Shown: positions 34,565 through 43,320, numbered from the stretch's first letter. The stretch is 64,000 nt of DNA from CAVUPF01 sp963777915 (GCA_963777915.1 CAVZSH010000005.1:1054001-1118000), one strand, 5' to 3'. A program made the numbers and translations. Notes: generated by a model from the letters alone, not told the origin.

Positions 34565-34985
34565 CTACAACGAGAGCCAGATAATCAGACGCTCCCCTCC
34601 AATCCCGTCGACTGAGTCCGCTCGGGATGCGGCAGTAGCCGGGTCACGCCACATCTCGCGGAGCAGCGGCCCACCAGCAGGTATCTCGGTGCCGTCACGG
34701 TCACACAGCGCAAGCACGGCGCTAGCAACGCTGCGCCGAGGCAGTACCTTGGCGGCGCGGCTCGACTCCCTGGTAGTGCAGGTACCGGGTGCCGCGGCAC
34801 CGGGGGGCTCGGGGATCAGGTTCTCGATCTCGGCGGTGAGGAAGGCGAGAAGCAGCTCGGCTCGCGTGTTGGGTCGAGGAGCAGATGCGCCCAGGCCGGG
34901 TCATCGGCAAACGCCAGCGCAAGCGCCTCGACAGCCACCTCGTGGTCATCCTCGATCGCCGGCCTGGCCGGGGGATTCTGCCCAC
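34565..34985 (-). pseudogene. GNAT-like acetyltransferase remnant, frameshifted
   Basis: The frame with ARPAIEDDHEVAVEALALAF and ADDPAWAHLLLDP matches the start of GNAT proteins. It then breaks, and the continuation TRAELLLAFLTAEIENLIPE is found one frame away (shift near 34858). The remainder down to TAG 34565 shows no clear acetyl-CoA loop. It is the third degenerate GNAT locus within 2.3 kb. Confidence 0.4.
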
Positions 34986-34998
34986 TATCGACTTCACC

Positions 34999-35655
34999 CT
35001 AGCGACGCTGCGCACTCCTCAAGGGAGAGTTGAGGTACTCAGGAGCCTCGATACCAGGCACGAGCCGCTCGTCGGGCTCGGGCTCACCGGCGCGAAGACG
35101 CAGGCCCACCACTCCCGCCCAGACGGGCAGTTCGTAATCGGCCTCATCATCGACCGGCGGGCCGCTTCTGATCTTCGCCGAGGTTTCCTCCAGCGGAATC
35201 CTTAGAACCGAAGTGGCGCGCAGCTCCTTGTCAGTCGGCAACCGAATGTCCGCCCAACGTCCGGGCACAAGCTTTTCGATGAGGGCCTCTAGCGCGCCGC
35301 GCTTCTCACCGTCGTCCTCGACTTGTTGGCCGCAGCCGAAGAGCATCACCGAGCGGTAGTTCGCCGAGTGATGCATGGCTGCGCGGGCAAGAACCAGGCC
35401 ATCGAGCAGGGTTGCGGTCAGGCAGACCTCCGACCGACCCGCTGTGCGCAGCGTGCGGCTCGCCGCCGAGCCGTGAACGTAAACGTGCTCGCCTACCCGC
35501 ACGTGAAGCGTCGGGGTGACCACCGGATACCCACTCTCGTCGATCGCTCCGAGATGGCATACGAGTGCCTCATCGAGGATCGCCTTGATGACCTCTCCGT
35601 CATGGGAGCCGCGCCCCAGCTTCCTGCGCAGTTTCGTTCTCGGTGTTAAAGTCAT
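34999..35655 (-). CDS. FMN-binding pyridoxamine-phosphate-oxidase-like protein
   Basis: This 218-residue protein starts at the ATG at 35655. CHLGAIDESGYPVVTPTLHV and HVYVHGSAASRTLR match the split-barrel flavin fold (Pyridox_ox_2 family). It is divergent from a MocR-type PLP-dependent regulator only 19 bases away, a pairing known for vitamin B6-related genes, so a role in B6 or another flavin-dependent reaction is likely. Confidence 0.85.
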   Translation of the reverse strand: MTLTPRTKLRRKLGRGSHDGEVIKAILDEALVCHLGAIDESGYPVVTPTLHVRVGEHVYVHGSAASRTLRTAGRSEVCLTATLLDGLVLARAAMHHSANYRSVMLFGCGQQVEDDGEKRGALEALIEKLVPGRWADIRLPTDKELRATSVLRIPLEETSAKIRSGPPVDDEADYELPVWAGVVGLRLRAGEPEPDERLVPGIEAPEYLNSPLRSAQRR

Positions 35656-35674
35656 TCTGTTACAGTACAATCTG
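35656..35674. promoter_or_regulatory. 19-bp divergent control region of the MocR and flavin-oxidase genes
   Basis: Both coding regions begin directly at its edges (ATG at 35655 minus, GTG at 35675 plus). It contains CTGTTACAGTACAATC, so promoters must extend into the genes and transcripts may be leaderless. CTGTTACAG is a perfect nine-base palindrome and a plausible MocR operator. Confidence 0.5.
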
Positions 35675-37003
35675 GTGTCTGAGCTGACACAATATCGAAT
35701 ATCTGGAAATGGCGCTCGGGAAATTGCTGCGAGCGTCGAGCGGGCGATCGAGGAAGGCGCCCTCAGCCCCGGCGATCAGCTGCCCGCGGTTCGCCGGCTC
35801 GCTATGCAGCTCGGGGTCAGCCCCACGACTGTCGCTGCGGCGCTCGCAGACCTTCGCTCCCGGGGTCTCGTAGTGACAAGGGCGCGGAGTCGCTCCTATG
35901 TAAGTTGGCGCCCGCCGGTGGAGGGAGCCTGGCTTGGGTCGGCGATCCCAGCCGGAGCTCGCGACTTGGCGAGTGGCAACCCCGACCCCACCTTGCTCCC
36001 CGACCTGGGGCCGTTTTTGCGCCGGATCGAGCCGCCCCACCAGCTCTATGGGGGCGAGCCGGCCATCTCCGCGCTGATTTGCTTGGCCGAGGCGGAGTTC
36101 GCGGAAGACGGAATCAACCCTGGGGACATCGCCGTCGTCAGCGGCGCCCTCGACGGGATCGAGCGGGCGTTGCAGGCACAGCTGCGGCCGGGTGACGTCG
36201 TCGCCGTGGAAGACCCTGGCTTTGCGGGCCTCTTCGACCTCCTGCGCGCCCTGGGGCTGGCGCTGCGGCCGGTCCCGGTTGACCAGAAGGGGATGGTCCC
36301 GGCGGTCCTTGCTGAGGCCCTTGGCGAAGGCGCCACCGCAGTCGTGGTCAACCCGCGCGGCCAGAACCCCACCGGGGCATCGCTCGACAAGGCGCGGGCA
36401 AAGGAGCTGGGTCGTGTACTCGACGCCGCGCCCGACGCGCTGGTCGTCGAGGACGACCACCTAGGGCCGATCGCCGGGTCGCCGCGGTTGTCGTTGACGA
36501 CCGGCCGGGCAAGGTGGGTGGCGGCCCGCTCGGTGGCAAAGTCTCTTGGCCCTGACATTCGTCTCGCCCTCCTTGCCGGCGATGCCCAGACGATCAGCCG
36601 GGTTCGCGGCCGCCAGGCGGTCGGCCCCCAATGGGTCAGCCATCTGCTTCAACGTCTAGTCGCGATGTTGTGGTCAAGCGCGAGCGTGGCCGCCACCCTG
36701 GAGCGAGCCGCGGAGGTATACGGCGAGCGCCGGGATTGCCTCGTCGATGCGCTAGCCAAGCATGGGATCGAGGCCCAGACATCTACGGGCATCACGGTGT
36801 GGGTTCCGGTTCCTGAGGAAGCGCCGGTCGTGCAGTCTTTGCTCGAGCGGGGCTGGGCAGTCTCCCCGGGGGCGCCCTACCGACTGCAGAGCGAGCGCGC
36901 AATCCGGGTCACGACCAGCACCTTGAAGGAGCGCGAGGCAGACGAGCTCGCCGAGGCGATCGAGGCCGCGCTGCAACCCGCAGACCGGACTCGAACGGCT
37001 TGA
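35675..37003 (+). CDS. MocR/GabR-type regulator (GntR helix-turn-helix fused to aminotransferase)
   Basis: This 442-residue protein starts at GTG 35675. It has a winged helix (about 15-80, QLPAVRRLAMQLGVSPTTVAA) and a fold-type I aminotransferase domain with GNPDPTLLPD, GRGQNPTG-like RGQNPTGASLDKARA, VVEDDHLG and the PLP lysine in SVAKSLGPDIRL. MocR proteins use PLP as a ligand to control genes such as pdxST or GABA catabolism. The divergent flavin-oxidase gene is the probable target. Confidence 0.87.
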   Translation: MSELTQYRISGNGAREIAASVERAIEEGALSPGDQLPAVRRLAMQLGVSPTTVAAALADLRSRGLVVTRARSRSYVSWRPPVEGAWLGSAIPAGARDLASGNPDPTLLPDLGPFLRRIEPPHQLYGGEPAISALICLAEAEFAEDGINPGDIAVVSGALDGIERALQAQLRPGDVVAVEDPGFAGLFDLLRALGLALRPVPVDQKGMVPAVLAEALGEGATAVVVNPRGQNPTGASLDKARAKELGRVLDAAPDALVVEDDHLGPIAGSPRLSLTTGRARWVAARSVAKSLGPDIRLALLAGDAQTISRVRGRQAVGPQWVSHLLQRLVAMLWSSASVAATLERAAEVYGERRDCLVDALAKHGIEAQTSTGITVWVPVPEEAPVVQSLLERGWAVSPGAPYRLQSERAIRVTTSTLKEREADELAEAIEAALQPADRTRTA

Positions 37004-37014
37004 TAGGCAACGCG

Positions 37015-38481
37015 CTACGCAGAGCCAAGCGCGCGCGGTTTCAGCGCCGGAGAGCGACGAATCAGATAGGCACCGTCCGGCGTCGTTAACTTCGCTACGA
37101 AACCGTGGTTGAGCAGGGCCCTGATCGCGACGCTGCGGTCGGCGATCACTGCGCCGATGTGCAACCGCGAGACGAGCCGGGTGGGATTGGCCCTCCTCCC
37201 GTCGAGCACGGCGTAGGTCCCGCGAAGCTCCGCCGCTGAGAAGTGTTCCAGCCACCCGTCGAGCTCGACCGGTGTCCGCGGAGAGCGCCACAACATGTAG
37301 GAGCCGACGCTCGCGTAGCTGGCGATGTGCCCTTGGCTGGGGGGATGCTCGGTGGCGTAATTGACCAGTGTCGAGCCCAAAGGCTGTTCGTTGCGCGCTG
37401 GGCCGACCGTTGTGACCCAGACCAGCGCGGCAGAAGCGGCTGCCGCGACGGCCAGCCCGACCAACGGACGAGGGACGGCCACCTCGCGGTCAGGAGCCGA
37501 GACGGCGATTTGAAGGGCGAGCGCTGGGCCGATGAAGACCAGGTTGCGCAGCGCAAGGACCGCGAAGATGAGGAAGCCCGCAGTGACCAGCAGCGGGCCG
37601 AGCGGCCTGGGAGCGGATACCCTGGACCACAGCCAGGCGGCGAATCCGGCGGCAATCGCCAGGTATGCCATCGCCAGGGGCGATTCCAGAGCGGGTTCCC
37701 ATTCGCTGCTCACAAATGCAATCGCCGGGTTACGGAAGCTGAGGATGTAGGCCCAGATTTCAGCGCCAAGTGGGGTCGCAATGGTGACCGTGATCGCCGC
37801 CAGTGCGCCGGTCAGGCTCAGTACGAAGAGTCGGTGGGCACCGACGGCCTCCGACAACCCGCGCACTCGATCTAGCGCCAGCCCGGCAGTGACAACGCCG
37901 ATCAGAAGCAGGCCGGCGATGAATCCTCCGTGGAGGTTCGCCCAGAGCGCGAACACGAAAAGGATCGCCGGTATACCGAATCGAAAGCGCCGACTGGCCC
38001 CGGGGGTCGACATCGGCGCGAGCCAAGTCAGCGCAACGATCCCGACGACCACGGAGAAAGCAAGCAATGTGAAACCCGCGGCCCGGGGATGGATGATCAC
38101 CCACAGTCCCGGGCAGTAGAGCGCCGCCAGGGCGACCATCATCGCCGGGCCCTTGCGTCGGCAGATCCAAAGCAGCAGGGCGAGCGGCACAGCCAGAAGT
38201 CCCGCGTAGGCGATCGTCAGGCCGGTTACCCCGATCAACTGGGCCACCTGGTAGATGGTCAGCTCGGTGAGCCACTGCTGATTGAGCCAGGAGCTGCCCT
38301 GGGCGATCGTAGGGAACGGATCGACGCTGGTGAACCCATGCTGGGCGATCAGCCGTCCGCCGAGCATCTGCAGGTACAGGTCGCCGTCTCGGGTCCCGTC
38401 GAAGCACAGCATGAGCCCGGCGACGAGCAAGACCAGAGCGCCGATGAAGGCGTGGGTGCGAGTCAACAGATCTGGCAGCAT
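37015..38481 (-). CDS. Polytopic membrane protein, GT-C glycosyltransferase-like
   Basis: This 488-residue protein, from the ATG at 38481, has about ten membrane helices. A first periplasmic loop contains FDGTRDGDLYLQMLGGRLIA and ends near SWLNQQWLTELTIYQ, as in GT-C mannosyltransferase-like proteins. The C-terminal about 120 residues are extracytoplasmic (VELDGWLEHFSAAELRGTYA). Function is inferred from topology only. It is convergent with the MocR gene. Confidence 0.62.
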   Translation of the reverse strand: MLPDLLTRTHAFIGALVLLVAGLMLCFDGTRDGDLYLQMLGGRLIAQHGFTSVDPFPTIAQGSSWLNQQWLTELTIYQVAQLIGVTGLTIAYAGLLAVPLALLLWICRRKGPAMMVALAALYCPGLWVIIHPRAAGFTLLAFSVVVGIVALTWLAPMSTPGASRRFRFGIPAILFVFALWANLHGGFIAGLLLIGVVTAGLALDRVRGLSEAVGAHRLFVLSLTGALAAITVTIATPLGAEIWAYILSFRNPAIAFVSSEWEPALESPLAMAYLAIAAGFAAWLWSRVSAPRPLGPLLVTAGFLIFAVLALRNLVFIGPALALQIAVSAPDREVAVPRPLVGLAVAAAASAALVWVTTVGPARNEQPLGSTLVNYATEHPPSQGHIASYASVGSYMLWRSPRTPVELDGWLEHFSAAELRGTYAVLDGRRANPTRLVSRLHIGAVIADRSVAIRALLNHGFVAKLTTPDGAYLIRRSPALKPRALGSA

Positions 38482-38610
38482 GCCAATCCAGCCTGATGAA
38501 CAACTTAAAACGCACCGAGGCCCCGCCTCGGCGTCGCAATCGCCCGTCACCCCGAGCCGCAAAGCTCCCTGCACAGAGGGCGATCTCAGTGACTGCTCGG
38601 CGGGTTCAGC

Positions 38611-39927
38611 TCAGCTCGGCGCGGCGACGCCGTCGTGGCGGAACTCCATCACGACTTCCTCCATCGCGACGGTCTCGCAGGGGACCATTTCCGGCCAGGG
38701 CCTGATCGGCTGCTCGGCCAGGGTCTTTAAGCCGTTGCCGCTGATTACGATGACGACCGTGTCCTTCGGGTCAAGGACACCGCGCTCGGCGAGCTTCATC
38801 GTCGCGGCGAGGGTGGTGCCACCGGCGGGCTCGGTGAGGACCCCCTCGGTGGCGGCGAGTAGCTCCATCGCGGTGATGATCTCCCCGTCGGCCACTGCCG
38901 CCGCCGATCCGCCGCGGCTGCGCACGGCCTCAAGGACGAGCGGGCCGTCGCCGGGGGCCCCGATCGCCAGCGAGTGGGCGAGCGTCTCGGGCTGCTGGGG
39001 GACGATCTGCTCGCTTTGGGTGAGGATCGCCGTCGCGATCGGAGAGCAGCCGGTCGGCTGGCCGACGTGGAGCTTGGTCTCGGTGGTCTTTGCGAGGCCG
39101 ACGATCTCCAGCTCGTTTAAGCCCTTGTGGACCCGCGAGGAGAGGGTGCCGCCCGCCGCCGGCATGACGATGTGCTCGGGCGAGCGCCAGCCCAGCTGCT
39201 CTGCGACCTCGAAGGCGAGCGTCTTTGCCCCCTCCGCGTAGAAGGGCCGCAGGGTGATGTTGGCGAACTGGATGCCGCTCGCTTCGGCCAGCGCGCGGCA
39301 GGCGCGGTTGGCCTCGTCATAGGTGCCGTTTAACTGGCAGACCTGGGCGCCGAGCGCGCGGCAGCTGCGCGCCTTGGCCCGCTCCAGGTTCGCGGGGTAA
39401 AAGACGTAGGGCTTGAGCCCCGCCTTGGCGGCCAGCGAGGCGGTGGCGGTGCCGACGTTGCCGGTCGATACGCAGCCGATCTCGGCACTGCCCAGCTCCA
39501 GCGCCCGGGCGACGGCGATCGCCACGACGCGGTCCTTGTAGGAGAGCGAGGGACGGTTGGTCGAGTCGTCCTTTAAGTAGAGGTTGTGCAGGCCCAGCTC
39601 GGCACCGAGGCGCTCGGCACGGATCAGCGGGGTCTGTCCGGAGAACTGGCCGACCCTGGCCTGGGCGGTGCGGTCGATGATCGGCAGCAGCTCCTCGAAG
39701 CGCCAGATGTTGGGCTGGCGGTGGGCGGGCGGGCGCTCCGCCAGCCGCGCCCTGGCCAGCTCATAGTCGTAGTCGATGTCGAGGCCCGCGTCACAGTCCG
39801 GGCAGCGGAAGGTCGTCTCGGTGAGCGGCGAGCGGTAGCCGCAGTCGCGGCAGAGGAGCTCCGTCGCGCAAGAGCGGGTACGCGAAGACTCGGCCCCCAT
39901 CGGATCTGTCGGCAACCCCTCAGCCAT
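38611..39927 (-). CDS. thrC: Threonine synthase
   Basis: This 438-residue fold-type II PLP enzyme has an N-terminal zinc-ribbon (ELLCRDCGYR and FRCPDCDAG), the PLP lysine in SLSYKDRVVAIAVA (about 135) and the phosphate-binding Gly-rich loop AAGGTLSSRV. It converts O-phosphohomoserine to threonine. Length and Zn-ribbon fit the class of archaeal and actinobacterial threonine synthases. Cysteate synthase-like enzymes are a less likely alternative. It follows the LeuRS-like gene with a 73-base gap. Confidence 0.88.
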   Translation of the reverse strand: MAEGLPTDPMGAESSRTRSCATELLCRDCGYRSPLTETTFRCPDCDAGLDIDYDYELARARLAERPPAHRQPNIWRFEELLPIIDRTAQARVGQFSGQTPLIRAERLGAELGLHNLYLKDDSTNRPSLSYKDRVVAIAVARALELGSAEIGCVSTGNVGTATASLAAKAGLKPYVFYPANLERAKARSCRALGAQVCQLNGTYDEANRACRALAEASGIQFANITLRPFYAEGAKTLAFEVAEQLGWRSPEHIVMPAAGGTLSSRVHKGLNELEIVGLAKTTETKLHVGQPTGCSPIATAILTQSEQIVPQQPETLAHSLAIGAPGDGPLVLEAVRSRGGSAAAVADGEIITAMELLAATEGVLTEPAGGTTLAATMKLAERGVLDPKDTVVIVISGNGLKTLAEQPIRPWPEMVPCETVAMEEVVMEFRHDGVAAPS

Positions 39928-40000
39928 AGCGAGATTCTGCCTATCAGCTTAGAGGGCCGCGGGGCGTTGGTGAAATCCTGGCGTGAATTTGGACATTTTG

Positions 40001-42220
40001 TCAGCCGGCGAGAGGCTTGGACTCCACAGCGTCGAAAGCGGAAGCCTCTGGCCACGGCCCCGGCAGACCCGGACCGTCTTCATGTCCCGCGGCGATCAGC
40101 AACCCCTCGGCGGCGTGCGGGGCAAAGGGGGCGAGCGCTTGGGCGAGCAGAACGAGCGCCGCGACCTGGGCCTCGGCGTCCTCGCGGCACAGTGCGCCAC
40201 GCCGCTGCATGACGCGCTTCTCGAAGTCCTGTATCCGCTCAAAAAGGCGGGTTACGTTGCGCACCGCCTTGTGCATCTGCAGGTTTTCGAGATCGGCGGT
40301 GATCCGCTCCAACCCGTTCTGGCACCATTTGCGCAGGCGCTCGCGCAGGAACTCGGTGTCGGCTGCGGTCTCCGCGTCGGCGGCCGGCACCCCCTCCGCC
40401 GCGGCGAAACGCTCCTGCGAGTAGTCCCAGACACCCAGCAGGAAACGGCGGGCGAAGCGAATCGCGCCATCGTTCCAGTTGAGGGTCTTCGCCGGCCCGG
40501 CGGCGTAGAGAACGGCGAGGCGCACCGTGTCGGCGCCGTAGCGCTCGACCAGCTCGTCGGGGTCGACCACGTTGCCGAGATGCTTGCTCATCTTGCGCCC
40601 CTCGGCGATCACCATCTCGTGGAAGAGACAGCCGGCGAAAGGCTCGCCATCGGCTAGGAAGGAGAGTGGGCCGATGTCGCGCAGCGCCTTGGTGATGACT
40701 CGCTGGTCGAAGACGAAGCCGCCGCTGTCGGCTCCGGCGACTAGGCGCTCGGCTGGCAGCCACCGGCGCAGGTCGGGGTGCACGAACATCTTCTCCTCAC
40801 GGTCCTCGGGAGGCACAGCGGCGGGTATCCACAGCCACAGTGCGTCGAAGTGACAATCGAGGGTATCTGTCTCGCGCTTGGCCGGCTCGCCGCACCGTGG
40901 GCAGGGAGCATCGACGAAGTCGGGGCGCTCGGCGAGCGGGTTGCCTTCCCCGGTCGGCTCAATGTCACGCGGCAGGCGCACCGGCAACTCCTCGAAGGCG
41001 ACCGGGACGGGCCCGCATCGCTCGCAGTGAATGACCGGGATCGGCGTCCCCCAGTAGCGCTGGCGGGAGATCGAGAAGTCTGAGGCGCGATAGCGGATGG
41101 CCTCCCGCGGCTCGGTTGGCGCCCGCGTGGCTCCGGCTGGCGGCTCGACAGGGGTGCGCGGCATCCGCCGCCCGATCTCCTCATCGGACTCATCGACGGC
41201 GGGGATTCCGAGCGCCGCTGTCGGACCGTAGCGGGCGTCGACGATCGGCGATACGAAGACCGGAAGCTCGCCACCCTCTGGGCCCATGACCGATGCCCCG
41301 GTGTCGATTGACGGCACTACCGAGGCGTCGCGGGCGCTGCGCTCCCAGCCGCCAGAGCGCATCTCGTCCAGCTCGATTCCGACGCCAGGTCCCGAGGCCC
41401 ACGCCTCGATGTCTGGGTGGCGGGGAGAGAGCAGCACGAAGCGTGCCTCGCCGATCGAGTCCCGGTAAGGGGTAAAGACGGTGAGGGCGCGGCCCGTAGG
41501 ACCCTCGAGGTCGAACTCCACGCCGTCGCTGCGCCCCAGGATGTAGCGCTGGGTGGCGAGGGAGAGCTCGTCCCAGCGCTCGAGCTGGTCGAGGTTGCGA
41601 TCGTTCTCCTCAAGGTAGGGCGCGATGCGCAGGAACCAGGTCGGGCGGCGGATGAGGCGGACCTCGTTGTGGCAGCGCCAGCAGCGGCCGTCCTCGACCT
41701 GGAGCGCAGCAAGCGTGGTCTGACAGTGATCGCACCAGTCGACGGTGGCGTCGTCGCGGTAGATCAAACCGGTGCCTAGCAGGATTAGGAAGAGCCATTG
41801 CGACCAGCGGTACTGGCCCTCGTCGGAGCTGTAGAAGACGCGGCTGTAGTCAAAGGAGAAGCCGAGGCGCCTCATCTGAGCGAGCATCCTCTCGCCGCTG
41901 CGGCCGACCCACTCGGCGGGTGGCTCCCGGCGCTCGATCGCGGCGAGCTCGGCGGGCAGGCCGAAGGCGTCGAAGCCGAAGCCGAAGAGCACGGCGTCGC
42001 CGCGGGCGCGGCGGAAGCGCGCATAGGCGTCGCCGATCGCGTAGTCGCGCACGTGGCCCATATGAAGATTGCCCGAGGTGAACGGGCTGGAGGGCTTTAC
42101 GTAGACTCCGGGCAGCCCATCGGGGAGCGCAGGCGTCTCAAATGCACCGCGTCGCGACCACGCCTCCTGCCGGGCGGCCTCCACCGCTCCGGCGTCATAG
42201 GTGGCTTGCTTGGTCGTCAT
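40001..42220 (-). CDS. leuS: Leucyl-tRNA synthetase, divergent
   Basis: This 739-residue class I synthetase has a HIGH-type motif GNLHMGHVRDY (about 51-61), a zinc motif CDHCQTT with CWRCHNE, an editing domain (about 225-390) and KMSKHLGN (543-550) in place of KMSKS. The editing signature is altered: TPYRDS at about 250-255 where TTRPDT is usual, though IPAVDESDEE keeps an Asp. It is about 100 residues shorter than typical LeuRS and seems to lack the C-terminal domain. It could be the housekeeping enzyme of this lineage or a specialised paralogue. Confidence 0.82.
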   Translation of the reverse strand: MTTKQATYDAGAVEAARQEAWSRRGAFETPALPDGLPGVYVKPSSPFTSGNLHMGHVRDYAIGDAYARFRRARGDAVLFGFGFDAFGLPAELAAIERREPPAEWVGRSGERMLAQMRRLGFSFDYSRVFYSSDEGQYRWSQWLFLILLGTGLIYRDDATVDWCDHCQTTLAALQVEDGRCWRCHNEVRLIRRPTWFLRIAPYLEENDRNLDQLERWDELSLATQRYILGRSDGVEFDLEGPTGRALTVFTPYRDSIGEARFVLLSPRHPDIEAWASGPGVGIELDEMRSGGWERSARDASVVPSIDTGASVMGPEGGELPVFVSPIVDARYGPTAALGIPAVDESDEEIGRRMPRTPVEPPAGATRAPTEPREAIRYRASDFSISRQRYWGTPIPVIHCERCGPVPVAFEELPVRLPRDIEPTGEGNPLAERPDFVDAPCPRCGEPAKRETDTLDCHFDALWLWIPAAVPPEDREEKMFVHPDLRRWLPAERLVAGADSGGFVFDQRVITKALRDIGPLSFLADGEPFAGCLFHEMVIAEGRKMSKHLGNVVDPDELVERYGADTVRLAVLYAAGPAKTLNWNDGAIRFARRFLLGVWDYSQERFAAAEGVPAADAETAADTEFLRERLRKWCQNGLERITADLENLQMHKAVRNVTRLFERIQDFEKRVMQRRGALCREDAEAQVAALVLLAQALAPFAPHAAEGLLIAAGHEDGPGLPGPWPEASAFDAVESKPLAG

Positions 42221-42646
42221 CTACCTTCCAGTCAACTGGCTACTCGTGCCGTTGAGCGCCATCGCGAGGTCGGACGCCATGTCGACGATCTGCTCGTCGT
42301 CCGTAATGAGCTGTACGCCGGCCTGCTCGGCAACGGCGAGGTAGGCCGCGTCGTATGCCGTCAGGCCATCGGCGGCCCAGCGAGCAACGCCAGCGAGGTC
42401 CGGCTCGATCAGCTCGAAGCCGAGCTCTGGCAATGCAGCGGCTAGCTGCTTCAGCTGCACCTTTGTCCAGCCCCAGCGACGAGCGGCGACGTTCAAGACC
42501 TCAAGCCACAGGAGAGAGGGGGCCAACACGCGAAGCTCTCCCGCCTCGAAGCACCCCCGCAAATGCCGCGCCGCGTCGAGGTGCTCCTCACCCTCAGAGT
42601 GAAACCACTTGAGGACGACGGAGGCGTCGAGGACGGCCTCGTTCAA
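42221..42646 (-). CDS. vapC: VapC-type PIN toxin, host block
   Basis: This 141-residue PIN protein starts at TTG overlapping the antitoxin stop (TTGA). Acidic residues are in place: LDASVVLKWF (Asp), LEVLNVA (Glu), YDAAYLAVAE (Asp) and ITDDEQIV (Asp). It should be a site-specific RNase, inhibited by the upstream ribbon-helix-helix partner. It ends at the LeuRS start without a gap, so the two loci may be co-transcribed. Confidence 0.86.
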   Translation of the reverse strand: MNEAVLDASVVLKWFHSEGEEHLDAARHLRGCFEAGELRVLAPSLLWLEVLNVAARRWGWTKVQLKQLAAALPELGFELIEPDLAGVARWAADGLTAYDAAYLAVAEQAGVQLITDDEQIVDMASDLAMALNGTSSQLTGR

Positions 42647-42888
42647 CGTGCGTCCCGTGCGGCGCGTATCGCCGCAGTGGAGTCGCCCGCGGGCGCAGCG
42701 GCAAAGAGTCGATCGAGCTTGCGAAGTGCGGCCCGGGCGCCGGGCGTCTTCCCAGGCCCCGATCCACGGGCTGCGTCGCTGACCGCCAGATGCGAGAGAT
42801 AGGCGCTCCGCGACTGGCCGTTCGCCCTTGCGCTGCGGTCGATACGTCGCAGCAGGGTATCGTCGAAAGAGACGAGGACCTTGGCCAT
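42643..42888 (-). CDS. vapB: Ribbon-helix-helix antitoxin (VapB)
   Basis: This 81-residue protein starts at the ATG at 42888. MAKVLVSFDDTLLRRID and ANGQSRSAYLSHLAV form the ribbon-helix-helix, and the C-terminal part (from about 45) should wrap the toxin. TATAAT lies six bases before the ATG on the minus strand, so the mRNA is nearly leaderless. A palindrome over this -10 supports autorepression. Confidence 0.84.
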   Translation of the reverse strand: MAKVLVSFDDTLLRRIDRSARANGQSRSAYLSHLAVSDAARGSGPGKTPGARAALRKLDRLFAAAPAGDSTAAIRAARDAR

Positions 42889-42897
42889 AGTTCGATT

Positions 42898-42910
42898 ATA
42901 TCTAAGATAT
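42898..42910 (-). promoter_or_regulatory. vapBC operator/promoter palindrome
   Basis: The perfect palindrome ATATCT-A-AGATAT overlaps the candidate -10 (TATAAT) of the vapB promoter. This is the usual position for binding of a ribbon-helix-helix antitoxin complex. Confidence 0.6.
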
Positions 42911-42947
42911 CCGGTGGTCACAGATGAAGTTTGCGGCGCCAGTTACG

Positions 42948-43064
42948 TCAATCGCCCGATTGCCCGCCTGATCGCCTCCGACTAGCGAAAGACGACCGAC
43001 GCAGGGTGATCTTTGCTCCAGACTTCGTCTTCGGGTTCTTGGGGGTTGCCTTCACCTTCGCCAT
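42948..43064 (-). CDS. 38-residue very basic ORF, possible antitoxin or ribosome-type peptide
   Basis: The frame MAKVKATPKNPKTKSGAKIT, then RRSSFASRRRSGG, has GAGGAAG upstream. It overlaps the stop of the preceding minus-strand small frame. It is strongly basic and lacks hydrophobic residues. It may be the partner of that frame or a remnant at the border of element B. Confidence 0.35.
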   Translation of the reverse strand: MAKVKATPKNPKTKSGAKITLRRSSFASRRRSGGQSGD

Positions 43065-43228
43065 CTCTGCACTTCCTCATACTGATCTCGGCAGCGGTCG
43101 CGTAGCGGCATCGCCTGGATCACCAGCAGGCTCTCGTCCTTGAGCTCGATTGGCCATCTCCTCCAGCGCAAACCGACCTGCGTGATCGCCGAGGAGGACG
43201 ACCCGAGGATCGGTTCCGACCGGAGCAT
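43052..43228 (-). pseudogene. Toxin-like gene remnant at the element B border
   Basis: A 58-residue frame ends VIQAMPLRDRCRDQYEEV, a C-terminus that looks like small toxins of the BrnT/RelE size class. The upstream part degenerates towards the tRNA-Gly fragment and has no proper start domain. Only the end looks protein-like; the identity is uncertain. Confidence 0.25.
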
Positions 43229-43281
43229 CTCTAGAAGCGTCCTCCCCGAACGAAAAGCGGCGCGACACGGAATGCAGAAAT

Positions 43282-43320
43282 GCGCCCGGTGGGAATCGAA
43301 CCCACGACCTTCGGTTGGAA
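43282..43320 (-). other. Attachment site: 3' fragment of tRNA-Gly(UCC)
   Basis: On the minus strand it reads: anticodon loop TTTCCAA, stem CCGAA, variable region, T-arm GTGGGTTCGATTCCCAC and acceptor CGGGCGC. The 5' half (anticodon 5' stem, D-arm, acceptor) is absent on the element side. It is the att core of element B; host DNA lies to its left, the element to its right. Confidence 0.8.
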
